Of a stretch of DNA of 20,280 nucleotides, positions 14,337 to 20,280 are shown piece by piece. Position numbers and translations under genes: made by a program. Position 1 is the stretch's first letter, and the number at the start of each line of letters is the position of its first letter. Origin of the DNA: a virus; the IMG/VR virus record IMGVR_UViG_3300008516_000223, positions 1-20,280 of that record. One strand, 5' to 3'. The notes under the pieces are model-generated. The model was not told where the DNA came from. It saw only the letters and a program-made list of their open reading frames with translations, and made no database searches.

Positions 14337-15536
14337 ATGCCAAGCGTGAGCAACGAAGAGCTAGTCAGAAAGGCGGTCATCGTTTCTGGTGACCTCGCCA
14401 CTTCTGGAAAGCTGAACCCGAAGCAGGCCGACCGTTTCCTGGATTACATCATTGACGAGTCAGTCCTGAAGAACAACGCACGGATCGTTCGGTTCCGAAA
14501 TGAGCAGTTGATCATCGACAAGATCGGGATCGGAACGAGAGCAGCCGTACCGAAGACTGAGGCAGTGGATCCCGGAGTCCGTCGGGGTATCTCTACCTCA
14601 AAGGTAACTCTGACTCCGCAGAGCATCATGGTTCCTTTTGAGATCGGAGATGAGTTCAAGGAAATCAACATCGAGGGTGATGCTGTAAAGGATCATCTGA
14701 TGAAGATGTTCGGAAGGCAGCTCGCCAACGATACCGAAGAACTTGCCTTGAACGGAGACACGAACGGTCACGCCGTGCTGGAGAGTGAGTATGTCTCTGG
14801 TGGCGATGCAACCAAGTACGTCAAGGACGCCTATCTAGGCATGTTTGACGGTTGGAACCGGTTGGGTGACGGTGCGAACGTGTATGACGCAGCAGGCGCA
14901 AGCATCGGACTGGGTGTGTTCGGCGGAATGCTTCGAAAGATGCCAACCAAGTTTCGGCGGGACAAGAGAAATCTACGGTTTTTCATGAGCCCTGATCTGG
15001 CTCAACTCTACATTGAGAAGCTGGCGACCCGCTCGACTATGCTGGGTGACAAGTCCGCAGAGGGAGCCACACATACTCCATACGGTGTGCCCATCGTTGA
15101 GGTTCCTCTGTTTGACCTTCTGCCTCCCATCGTACAGCATGTTACCTTGACGGGAACAACGGCGGCAGCTCTGCGGTTTGGCCCGGTTTCTTCTGTGATA
15201 GTTAACACATCGACTCTGGGAACGACTCCCGAGGCTGCTTATATCGAGACGACAGACTACGTGGTTGACTACACAGCAGGCACAGTCGTTCGTTCTGGTG
15301 GAGGTAGCGCAATCACCAGTGGTCAGGTGGTCAAGGTGACCTACAAAGCAAACCCGCAGATTCTGCTTACCCACATGAACAACTTCATCCTGGGCATAGG
15401 TCGAGATCTGCGATTGGAGACCGACAGGGACGTGTTTAAGTCGGTCGATCAGATCGCAATCACCTTGAAGCTCGCTGTGGAATTTGAGGAGCTTACGGCC
15501 ATCGTGAAGGGTCAGAACATCGCGACGACCATCTAA
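14337..15536 (+). CDS. Major capsid protein, HK97 fold, with inserted beta domain (399 aa)
   Basis: I chose the ATG at 14337, eight bases after AAGGAGG. The ATG at 14319 lies upstream of that SD. The N-terminal region (FLDYIIDESVLKNNARIVRF), the SIMVPFEIGDEF strand and the long helix HLMKMFGRQLANDTEELALNGD are typical of an HK97-fold capsid subunit. The later parts SPDLAQLYIEKLATRSTMLGD and YGVPIVEVPLFD, then ILLTHMNNFILGIGRDLRLETDRD, are the usual P-domain end. Residues about 262-341 interrupt this end with a beta-rich segment (for example TTDYVVDYTAGTVVRSGG and GQVVKVTYKANP), probably a surface-exposed insertion domain. It follows the scaffold-like gene as in most phages and should be the most abundant product. 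No covalent crosslink residues can be assigned from sequence. Confidence 0.9.
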   Translation: MPSVSNEELVRKAVIVSGDLATSGKLNPKQADRFLDYIIDESVLKNNARIVRFRNEQLIIDKIGIGTRAAVPKTEAVDPGVRRGISTSKVTLTPQSIMVPFEIGDEFKEINIEGDAVKDHLMKMFGRQLANDTEELALNGDTNGHAVLESEYVSGGDATKYVKDAYLGMFDGWNRLGDGANVYDAAGASIGLGVFGGMLRKMPTKFRRDKRNLRFFMSPDLAQLYIEKLATRSTMLGDKSAEGATHTPYGVPIVEVPLFDLLPPIVQHVTLTGTTAAALRFGPVSSVIVNTSTLGTTPEAAYIETTDYVVDYTAGTVVRSGGGSAITSGQVVKVTYKANPQILLTHMNNFILGIGRDLRLETDRDVFKSVDQIAITLKLAVEFEELTAIVKGQNIATTI

Positions 15537-15605
15537 GGTTGTCGGTTGGGGTTTGGGTCTTGTGAGTTGAGCGAGGCCAAGCCTTCTATTTGAAGGAGGT
15601 AAGTA

Positions 15606-15941
15606 ATGACCGCTAAAGTCGAACTCAAAGAAGGCGTGACTTACGGTCCTGGCCCGGACGGCAGAAGCTGGCAGAAAGGCATTCCGCAATTTCTGGTCGA
15701 CTCCAAGGCAATTCAGGACTACAAAAGCAACTCTCGGTTTTCCGTGGCCGAGTTGGAGAGTGCTGGTAAGGTGAAAGCAGCTCTGGTTGAGCCTGTGGCT
15801 GATGAAATTCCCGAGAAGGCGCCAGAAGCGGAAGACGACGAGAATGCCGAAGGGTTCAAGTCCGAAGACGGCGAGAAGGAAGTCAAGACGATTCCGAAGA
15901 AGGACAAGAAGCCGTCTTCCAAACGGAAGCGCAAGGGCTAG
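15606..15941 (+). CDS. Hypothetical small head-region protein (111 aa)
   Basis: AAGGAGG lies six bases before the ATG at 15606. The N-terminal half (GVTYGPGPDGRSWQKGIPQFLVDSK) looks folded. The C-terminal half is acidic, rich in E, D and P, and ends in a lysine/arginine stretch (KKPSSKRKRKG). Such low-complexity tails suggest a flexible segment contacting nucleic acid or another capsid protein. It lies between the capsid and connector genes, so a head accessory role is likely; the family is not recognised. Confidence 0.75.
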   Translation: MTAKVELKEGVTYGPGPDGRSWQKGIPQFLVDSKAIQDYKSNSRFSVAELESAGKVKAALVEPVADEIPEKAPEAEDDENAEGFKSEDGEKEVKTIPKKDKKPSSKRKRKG

Positions 15942-15950
15942 AGGTGTGCG

Positions 15951-16265
15951 ATGAATGTTCGAGTGTTGGTTCATCACAGTGTTCGCCCTGTGCAGATCGA
16001 CAGCTTTGGTTCCGACGTTGAGCGTTCCGTAAAGGGAGCTGTTTATTTCTGGTCGAACTCTGTCAAGGAGATCACAGAGGCAGAGTTGGAGCATATCAAG
16101 GTGAAGCATCCTTGGCTTGCTGCGAAGCTGGCCCCTGTCAAGGTTGAAGTAAAGAAGCCGGTACAGGCGACTCCCGAGCCAGAGAAGCCACGAAAGCCAG
16201 AGCCAGAGAGAAGGTCCTACAGGAGTTCTCGGAAAAAGTCGAAGGACGAGGAAGGCGAGGACTGA
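15951..16265 (+). CDS. Hypothetical small head-region protein with charged tail (104 aa)
   Basis: The ATG at 15951 is nine bases after the previous stop, with GAGGTG overlapping it. The first 65 residues look like a small folded domain (VRVLVHHSVRP, VYFWSNSVKEITEAELEHIKVKHPWLAAKL). The last 40 are a proline-, glutamate- and lysine-rich tail ending RSSRKKSKDEEGED. Its tail resembles in composition that of the preceding gene, so the two may work as a pair. The EAELEHIKxKHPWL phrase occurs in small phage proteins next to connectors. No function is assigned. Confidence 0.75.
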   Translation: MNVRVLVHHSVRPVQIDSFGSDVERSVKGAVYFWSNSVKEITEAELEHIKVKHPWLAAKLAPVKVEVKKPVQATPEPEKPRKPEPERRSYRSSRKKSKDEEGED

Positions 16266-16294
16266 TTTGTCCGGGACAAAGAAACGAGGACCGG

Positions 16295-16642
16295 ATGCTG
16301 AGAGTCCACTTGAAGGACGGACAGACGATCTTGGTAGACACGGAGAACGAGAAGGAAGCAACAAAGTGGTTAGAACGTCTCAAGGAGCCTGGATTCCAAT
16401 CGAAGATTGCGGGATTGACTGTCCGCTACAACGGAGTGGATTTTTCTTTCCCGAGACCGGAAGGCTTCCGCCGGGTGTCGTTTGCAGTCGAGGCGGTCAA
16501 ATCGAGCAAGGGAGGGGAACGCATCTGGTGTTTCTCGGACAACGTGAGAGTGGGATTGATGATTCACAAAGAGCAACGAGCGACGGCGAGAGTGACTCTG
16601 AGGAAGACTGGCAGTCAGAGATACTCTCCGTTCTTGAGGTAG
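16295..16642 (+). CDS. Hypothetical protein (115 aa)
   Basis: The ATG at 16295 has GAGGA four bases upstream. This frame gives a natural-looking protein (MLRVHLKDGQTILVDTENEKEATKWLERL, with a beta-rich second half). The overlapping frame from 16267 gives a low-complexity, arginine- and serine-rich product that looks like a shadow. The stop is four bases before the connector start. The protein has no recognised family. Its position between capsid and connector genes suggests a head or neck accessory. Confidence 0.7.
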   Translation: MLRVHLKDGQTILVDTENEKEATKWLERLKEPGFQSKIAGLTVRYNGVDFSFPRPEGFRRVSFAVEAVKSSKGGERIWCFSDNVRVGLMIHKEQRATARVTLRKTGSQRYSPFLR

Positions 16643-16645
16643 AAT

Positions 16646-17746
16646 GTGGGTGATTACATTACCATTCAGAAAGTCAGAGATGAAGGAGTCACAGTTGCTA
16701 TTGCAGCAGATTCTAAAGTTTCTGACTATATCAAGACTTGGCAAGCTATCCTCGAGCGTGTGTGCCGGCAGTGGTTTGAATCGAGAACTCTTACTCTGAA
16801 TATCAATGGAAACGATTCTGATACTCTTTTCTTTGGCGTTCCAATCATCAGCATTACCTCTTTGAAGATCAACGGATCTACTACCGCTCTTGATTCAACT
16901 CTGTACAAAGTCTACAGCGCAAACGGGGTTTTGAACGACAAGAAGAACCCGAAGATCTCTCTCATTGGGCCTGACAGCTATCGAGACATTTTCGCGGCTC
17001 CTGTGATCATGGGTAGGTTAAGGTTTCGCAAGGGTAGACAGAACCAGGAAGTCAAGGGCGCGTTTGGTTACATCGAGACCGACGTTGTGGCTCAAGGCGC
17101 AATTCGGTTTGTTACGAAGGCCGAGTTGATTAACGGCGAGACTTTTGTGCTGGACGATGGTGCCAATCCTGCTGTGACATTCTACTTTGATGTATCAGGT
17201 GCATATGTGCCTCCGAGTGGGTACGACGCAACCAACGTGCGCGTGAATGTGAGTACAGACACAACTGCTGATAATGTGGCCTTGACCGCTAAGACCGCAA
17301 TCAATGGGGCAACTACTTTGGATATCACAGCGGGTGTGATTGACACGGGAGGGTTGCTACGGTTGGAGAACGATACGGGAGGGGTAGCTGGTAACCAGTT
17401 AATCACAGAGACCGTGGCAGATACAGACTTTATAATATACGGCATGGCAGGCGGCGGCGTTCCGTATCCGATAACAAGGGCTCTGCTTAAGTTGGTGATC
17501 GAGAAGCTTACCAAGCCGATATATGATCCGGGTGGGGTAGTAACTCCTGTTCCTTCTGTGCTGGGGAGTCTTCTGGAAGAAAAAACTGACGGCCATAGTC
17601 TCCGTTATTCACCATCAGGGGGTGGATTCACAAAACGCAGAGGCGGGTTGTCCGGCATCACAGAAGATCCAGAGGTGCTAGATATACTGAAACTGTTCAG
17701 GGCACCGCTTGGGATTGCTTCGCCCGAACAATGGTCGTACGTATGA
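16646..17746 (+). CDS. Head-tail connector (adaptor) with inserted beta domain (366 aa)
   Basis: GTG start at 16646 with GAGG seven bases upstream. The N-terminal part (residues 1-150) reads like a head-tail adaptor. It has a helical KVSDYIKTWQAILERVCRQWFESRTLTL segment followed by GVPIISITSLKI, and a strand region ending VKGAFGYIE. The adaptor end resumes at about 272 (VPYPITRALLKLVIEKL). The two halves are separated by about 120 residues of beta-rich sequence that reads as an autonomous module (INGETFVLDDG...VTFYFDVSG...RLENDTGGVAGNQLITETVA). Without the insert the length would be close to the usual 200-240 aa for such connectors. It would bind the portal underside and prepare for head closure. 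Confidence 0.75.
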   Translation: MGDYITIQKVRDEGVTVAIAADSKVSDYIKTWQAILERVCRQWFESRTLTLNINGNDSDTLFFGVPIISITSLKINGSTTALDSTLYKVYSANGVLNDKKNPKISLIGPDSYRDIFAAPVIMGRLRFRKGRQNQEVKGAFGYIETDVVAQGAIRFVTKAELINGETFVLDDGANPAVTFYFDVSGAYVPPSGYDATNVRVNVSTDTTADNVALTAKTAINGATTLDITAGVIDTGGLLRLENDTGGVAGNQLITETVADTDFIIYGMAGGGVPYPITRALLKLVIEKLTKPIYDPGGVVTPVPSVLGSLLEEKTDGHSLRYSPSGGGFTKRRGGLSGITEDPEVLDILKLFRAPLGIASPEQWSYV

Positions 17747-17759
17747 CTAGGAGACTCTA

Positions 17760-18173
17760 GTGCCGCTTCCTAGGCTTTTACATGCTGTGCCTTGCGTAAT
17801 AGAACGCATTGATCGTGCTTCTACGATATACGACGATGACGCGAGAGAGGCTATCTCTCAAGCGCAAAGAAAACCTCCTGTTACAATCCCCGGTCAAGTT
17901 AAGTGGGCTTCACAGTACAGTCTGGAGATGACCAAGGCAGGCGCGAGAGAAAACTCAAATGGATATGTTTTGTTCAGAAAGGTGGATCTGGACAAAGCAG
18001 GTGTAACTCTCCAGGATAACGACCGCATCGCAAAGATGGGGCATGTCGAGTGCGATTTGTATGTTGATCGTATGGAATGGACGGCACATTATGCCGACCA
18101 GGGCGGTCCCTCTTTGCTCAAGGCTTTCTTCTCAGACCGTCAGCCTGCGAAGCAAACGCGGGGGGTGGCGTAA
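17760..18173 (+). CDS. Putative head-closure protein (137 aa)
   Basis: GTG start at 17760 with TAGGAG six bases upstream, 13 bases after the connector stop. The protein is compact and beta-rich (ARENSNGYVLFRKVDLDKAGVTLQDNDRIAKMGHVECDLYVDRMEW). It has the size and position of head-closure or stopper proteins that follow connectors in tailed phages. The phrase YVLFRKxDL...L...DRI is the kind of strand pattern seen in that group. The stop overlaps the next start (TAATG), implying translational coupling. The function is inferred mostly from position. Confidence 0.65.
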   Translation: MPLPRLLHAVPCVIERIDRASTIYDDDAREAISQAQRKPPVTIPGQVKWASQYSLEMTKAGARENSNGYVLFRKVDLDKAGVTLQDNDRIAKMGHVECDLYVDRMEWTAHYADQGGPSLLKAFFSDRQPAKQTRGVA

Positions 18174-18799
18174 TGGCTACTACCGCGTTCAAGATGACCG
18201 GCGATTGGAAGAAACTACAGAAGGCATTTGATCCGAGAGTCTTCCAGGCCAAGAACAAGAGGCATATCGAAAGGGCAACAGAGTTGAATGGTCTGCTGGG
18301 TGTACGAACAGTGCGAAAGACCATGGATGATCCGAGTCTGTACAAAGAGAATGCACCTTTGACGGTTGCAATCAAGAGAAGTACCAAGCCGCTGATTGAC
18401 GACGGAGACCTTCGAAAAGCGATAACTCACAAAGCAGTTGATGCTTTCACGGTTTTTGTGGGCGTGTTGAGAACACATGCGTTTAGCAACATAGCAGAAA
18501 AGCTGCATGAGGGAGTAGTGATTCCCGTCTCAAGAAAGATGCGCAACATGTTCAGACTGCTTTGGCTGAAATATCAGCTTTTTTTACGAGGCAAAGATGC
18601 TGAACTCAAATTGACAGGCAGAGCAGAAGATTTGTGGGAAGATTACAAAGGTCCTTGGTATCGAATCAGAAAGCCCAAGATTGTGATCAAGCCTAGACGG
18701 TTTTTCAAGTTTGCTTTTGACGATCCAGAGTTGCAGAAGAAAGCAAAAGAGAACTGGGATTTAGCAATAGCAAGAACACTCAGGGAGTTGGCAAGGTGA
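18173..18799 (+). CDS. Putative tail completion / virion morphogenesis protein (208 aa)
   Basis: I chose the ATG at 18173, which shares a base with the preceding TAA; an open frame upstream of it overlaps the head-closure gene. The N-terminal region has the form of neck or tail-completion proteins (GDWKKLQKAFDPRVFQAKNKRHIERATELNGLLGVRTVRKTM). PLIDDGDLRKAITHKAVDAFTVFVG corresponds to the usual L-x-DTG-x-L-x-x-S/A-type stretch of phage virion morphogenesis (Mu gpG/HK97 gp10-like) proteins. The C-terminal part is basic and aromatic (RIRKPKIVIKPRRFFKFAF). It ends within the start codon of the next gene (GTGA overlap). Assignment rests on weak sequence resemblance plus position. Confidence 0.65.
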   Translation: MATTAFKMTGDWKKLQKAFDPRVFQAKNKRHIERATELNGLLGVRTVRKTMDDPSLYKENAPLTVAIKRSTKPLIDDGDLRKAITHKAVDAFTVFVGVLRTHAFSNIAEKLHEGVVIPVSRKMRNMFRLLWLKYQLFLRGKDAELKLTGRAEDLWEDYKGPWYRIRKPKIVIKPRRFFKFAFDDPELQKKAKENWDLAIARTLRELAR

Positions 18800-20040
18800 G
18801 GCTTACGAATCTCATAAAAGAGTTTCGGTTTCTGGAAGAAAAGAGATCCGTGATCACTCTCGGAACGAATGTCAGGTTGAATCCAGACAAGCATTGGTTG
18901 CAGCTCAAGGAAGATACAAACGATGGATATCCGACTACTGCGGATCTCTATGCAAAGACATGGGTAGCGAATCCAGACAGTTTGAAGCAGTGGCTTGGAT
19001 TTGAGGCTGAGGCTGTCCATACCACGATAGATAATGTGGTAGTGACCAGCTTGGGGTATCGTTTGTCTGACGGAACAGACCAGTATTGGTGGAATACCAC
19101 AGCCTGGGTTGTAGACACGACACATTGGAATACAGAAGAAGATGTTGCTGCTAACATTTCTGCTTTTCCTGTCACATCAAAGAAACTTCAAGTTGTGATC
19201 AACCTGAAGACAACAGACAAGACAGTAACACCCAAGTTGAAAAGGCTCAAGGTGCTTTACTCCTCGAACGTGAAATTTCAGGAGGATATTGTTTTCCGGT
19301 CGCTGATTCCAATGCTTCGAGACAGTCTCAGACCGATAGGCAGGCACGTGCTTACAATGTTGAGTACGTCAAGCACGATTGATCTGAAGAATGATTATCC
19401 TCTTGAAACGCCTTACAACATTGTCGGGATAGACGCTGTCTTCAATCACACAGACGATTCTGGTCATGCAACAGATTTGTATAGCTCATTCAATGCAACC
19501 ACCAAGGTTATTACTCTAACGGGTCCTGTGACTACGGGCAAGGTTGTCTGGGTTGATTTCCTTTGGGAGCCAGAGGTTGTGGTTACGACAAGCCAGGACT
19601 ACGACGAGATTGAGAAGGTGCCTGTTGTGATTCTGGACGATATCAACTTGGTGGATGCTTCAGAGAGAGGACCAGACGATGGCATAGTCAATCGGTCAGA
19701 TGGAACGGCTGTCAAGATCTACGCGCCTATACGAGGCGATCTAGATATTCTCATGCATCTAGTCACTGACAAGGCAATAGATCAGATTCGACTTGCGGAT
19801 GAGGTAAAGAGGTTTTTTGGCAACAACCAATTTCTCACATCGAAAGGTTTGGATGAGGAATATAGGTTGTGGTTGACAAGCGAGTATGATCTCACCACCA
19901 CTGCGAATCGAGAGGATTTGCATTCGGGAAGGGTCAGATTTCGAGTGGTTGATGTAAATTACTTTGAGAGAGACTCTGCTGACATGTATGCAGTCAAGCA
20001 GTTCAAGCTCACAGGCGATATGAGCGTGACAATTTCTTGA
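18796..20040 (+). CDS. Putative tail terminator with extra N-terminal and central modules (414 aa)
   Basis: GTG start at 18796 overlaps the previous stop by four bases. Residues about 60-185 form a beta-rich module (SLGYRLSDGTDQYWWN...KKLQVVINLKTTDKTVTPKLKRLKVLY). Residues about 200-265 contain a second one (VITLTGPVTTGKVVWVDFLW). The C-terminal 130 residues (RGDLDILMHLVTDKAIDQIRLADEVKRFFG...HSGRVRFRVVDVNYFERDS) look like the alpha/beta core of tail terminator proteins. The gene sits exactly where the terminator gene is expected, after tail completion and before the sheath. Typical terminators are 130-200 aa, so this one would be about twice as long. Alternative: an unrelated baseplate or neck protein. 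Followed after 13 bases by the sheath gene. Confidence 0.6.
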   Translation: MRLTNLIKEFRFLEEKRSVITLGTNVRLNPDKHWLQLKEDTNDGYPTTADLYAKTWVANPDSLKQWLGFEAEAVHTTIDNVVVTSLGYRLSDGTDQYWWNTTAWVVDTTHWNTEEDVAANISAFPVTSKKLQVVINLKTTDKTVTPKLKRLKVLYSSNVKFQEDIVFRSLIPMLRDSLRPIGRHVLTMLSTSSTIDLKNDYPLETPYNIVGIDAVFNHTDDSGHATDLYSSFNATTKVITLTGPVTTGKVVWVDFLWEPEVVVTTSQDYDEIEKVPVVILDDINLVDASERGPDDGIVNRSDGTAVKIYAPIRGDLDILMHLVTDKAIDQIRLADEVKRFFGNNQFLTSKGLDEEYRLWLTSEYDLTTTANREDLHSGRVRFRVVDVNYFERDSADMYAVKQFKLTGDMSVTIS

Positions 20041-20053
20041 GGAGGTTTGAACG

Positions 20054-20280
20054 ATGGCACTAAGACGAATTGGACCAATCAGAGGTGCGGGTGTTGGGGT
20101 GGTTGAGAAAGAAGGTGAGAAAGCAGTCGAGCCTGGTGCTCTAGGTTGGGCGGCTTATCCGGGCATTCTGGAAAAGGGTGATGTTAGTGCAATGATTGTT
20201 TGTCAGAACCGAACGCAGTTTGAGAAAAAGTGCGGTTCATACATTGCAGATTCTTTGCTTCCAGATGCTTGTTATGATTA
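20054..20280 (+). CDS. Tail sheath protein, N-terminal fragment cut by window edge
   Basis: GGAGG at 20041-20045 lies eight bases before the ATG at 20054. The frame stays open for 75 codons to the window end. The visible part starts MALRRIGPIRGAGVGVVEK and contains SAMIVCQNRTQFEKKCGSYIADSLLPDACYD. This matches the N-terminal pattern of phage contractile sheath proteins, in which a strand is followed by a segment like SWxxFxxxFGGYIADSYLP. If correct, the phage has a contractile tail. The call rests on about 75 residues, and the usual phenylalanine before GG is a cysteine here. Confidence 0.65.
   Translation, partial: MALRRIGPIRGAGVGVVEKEGEKAVEPGALGWAAYPGILEKGDVSAMIVCQNRTQFEKKCGSYIADSLLPDACYD

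Noticed and set aside
15576-15590. AGGC-CAA-GCCT hairpin as terminator before the 111-aa gene
   Set aside because: The stem is only four to five pairs with a three-base loop, and the following bases are not a T run.
14973-16364. 463-codon open frame on the minus strand
   Set aside because: It runs antisense to the capsid gene end and three small genes with good SD sites. Its product is low-complexity, rich in L, R and S, without a recognisable domain. It is a shadow of codon bias on the other strand.
16267-16653. 128-codon + strand frame overlapping the 115-aa gene
   Set aside because: It has no SD, an unnatural composition, and overlaps nearly all of the frame at 16295-16642, which has an SD and a protein-like sequence.
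17431-17436. TATAAT hexamer as a -10 box
   Set aside because: It lies inside the connector insert with no -35 match at 16-18 bases upstream.
1-20280. tRNA genes, CRISPR arrays, insertion sequences, integrase or att core
   Set aside because: Read through on both strands; no cloverleaf, regular repeat-spacer array, transposase or recombinase was seen.

Overview
The window is one strand-coherent block of a tailed-phage (or prophage) genome. All supported genes are on the + strand, mostly with Shine-Dalgarno (SD) starts and short gaps or stop/start overlaps. It holds the packaging, capsid and neck genes of a contractile-tailed (myovirus-like) phage: a terminase large subunit, a PBSX/P2-type portal, a Mu F-like minor head protein, an XkdF-type protease, a scaffold-like protein, an HK97-fold major capsid protein, connectors, and at the right edge the start of a tail sheath protein. 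The host cannot be named. SD use indicates a bacterial-type translation system, and the zinc-ribbon style of the 72-aa protein only weakly recalls proteins of anaerobes.

Layout. 1-1946: 3' part of a LamG-domain receptor-binding or tail-fibre-like protein of mosaic base composition. 2008-2226: a small zinc-ribbon protein flanked by a 19-bp direct repeat. 2321-3275: three tandem paralogues of about 100 aa, probably small virion proteins. 3282-3386: a 24-bp near-perfect inverted repeat with a T tract, acting as terminator or as a structured element before the packaging genes. 3405-8069: a 126-aa unknown, TerL, portal and minor head protein. 8079-12824: a giant 1581-aa fusion. 12840-13100: a YezD/DUF2292-like gene and a clear intrinsic terminator. 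13118-15536: scaffold-like protein and major capsid protein. 15606-20040: small head proteins, connector, head closure, tail completion and putative tail terminator. 20054 to the end: N-terminus of the sheath.

The most striking object is the 1581-aa protein. In order it reads as a helical N-terminal segment, a nucleotidyltransferase fold, a D12-class adenine methylase, an ATP-dependent DNA ligase (adenylation plus OB fold), a LigD-type 3'-phosphoesterase-like domain, a zinc-binding insert, a second degenerate phosphoesterase-like domain, and an XkdF-like prohead protease. It sits where a phage normally encodes only the head-maturation protease. A strong SD plus ATG lies in frame exactly at the start of the protease domain, so the phage could also make free protease, in the manner of nested head genes. 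The next head gene has the same arrangement. My inference is a DNA-end-processing polyprotein carried into the prohead by its protease and perhaps released by cleavage.

A second theme is modular growth of structural proteins. The capsid protein, the connector and the putative tail terminator each carry extra beta-rich modules. The zinc-ribbon protein and the scaffold share a C-terminal peptide (VEKGFW-x-G-[VI]-L), which suggests a common docking signal.
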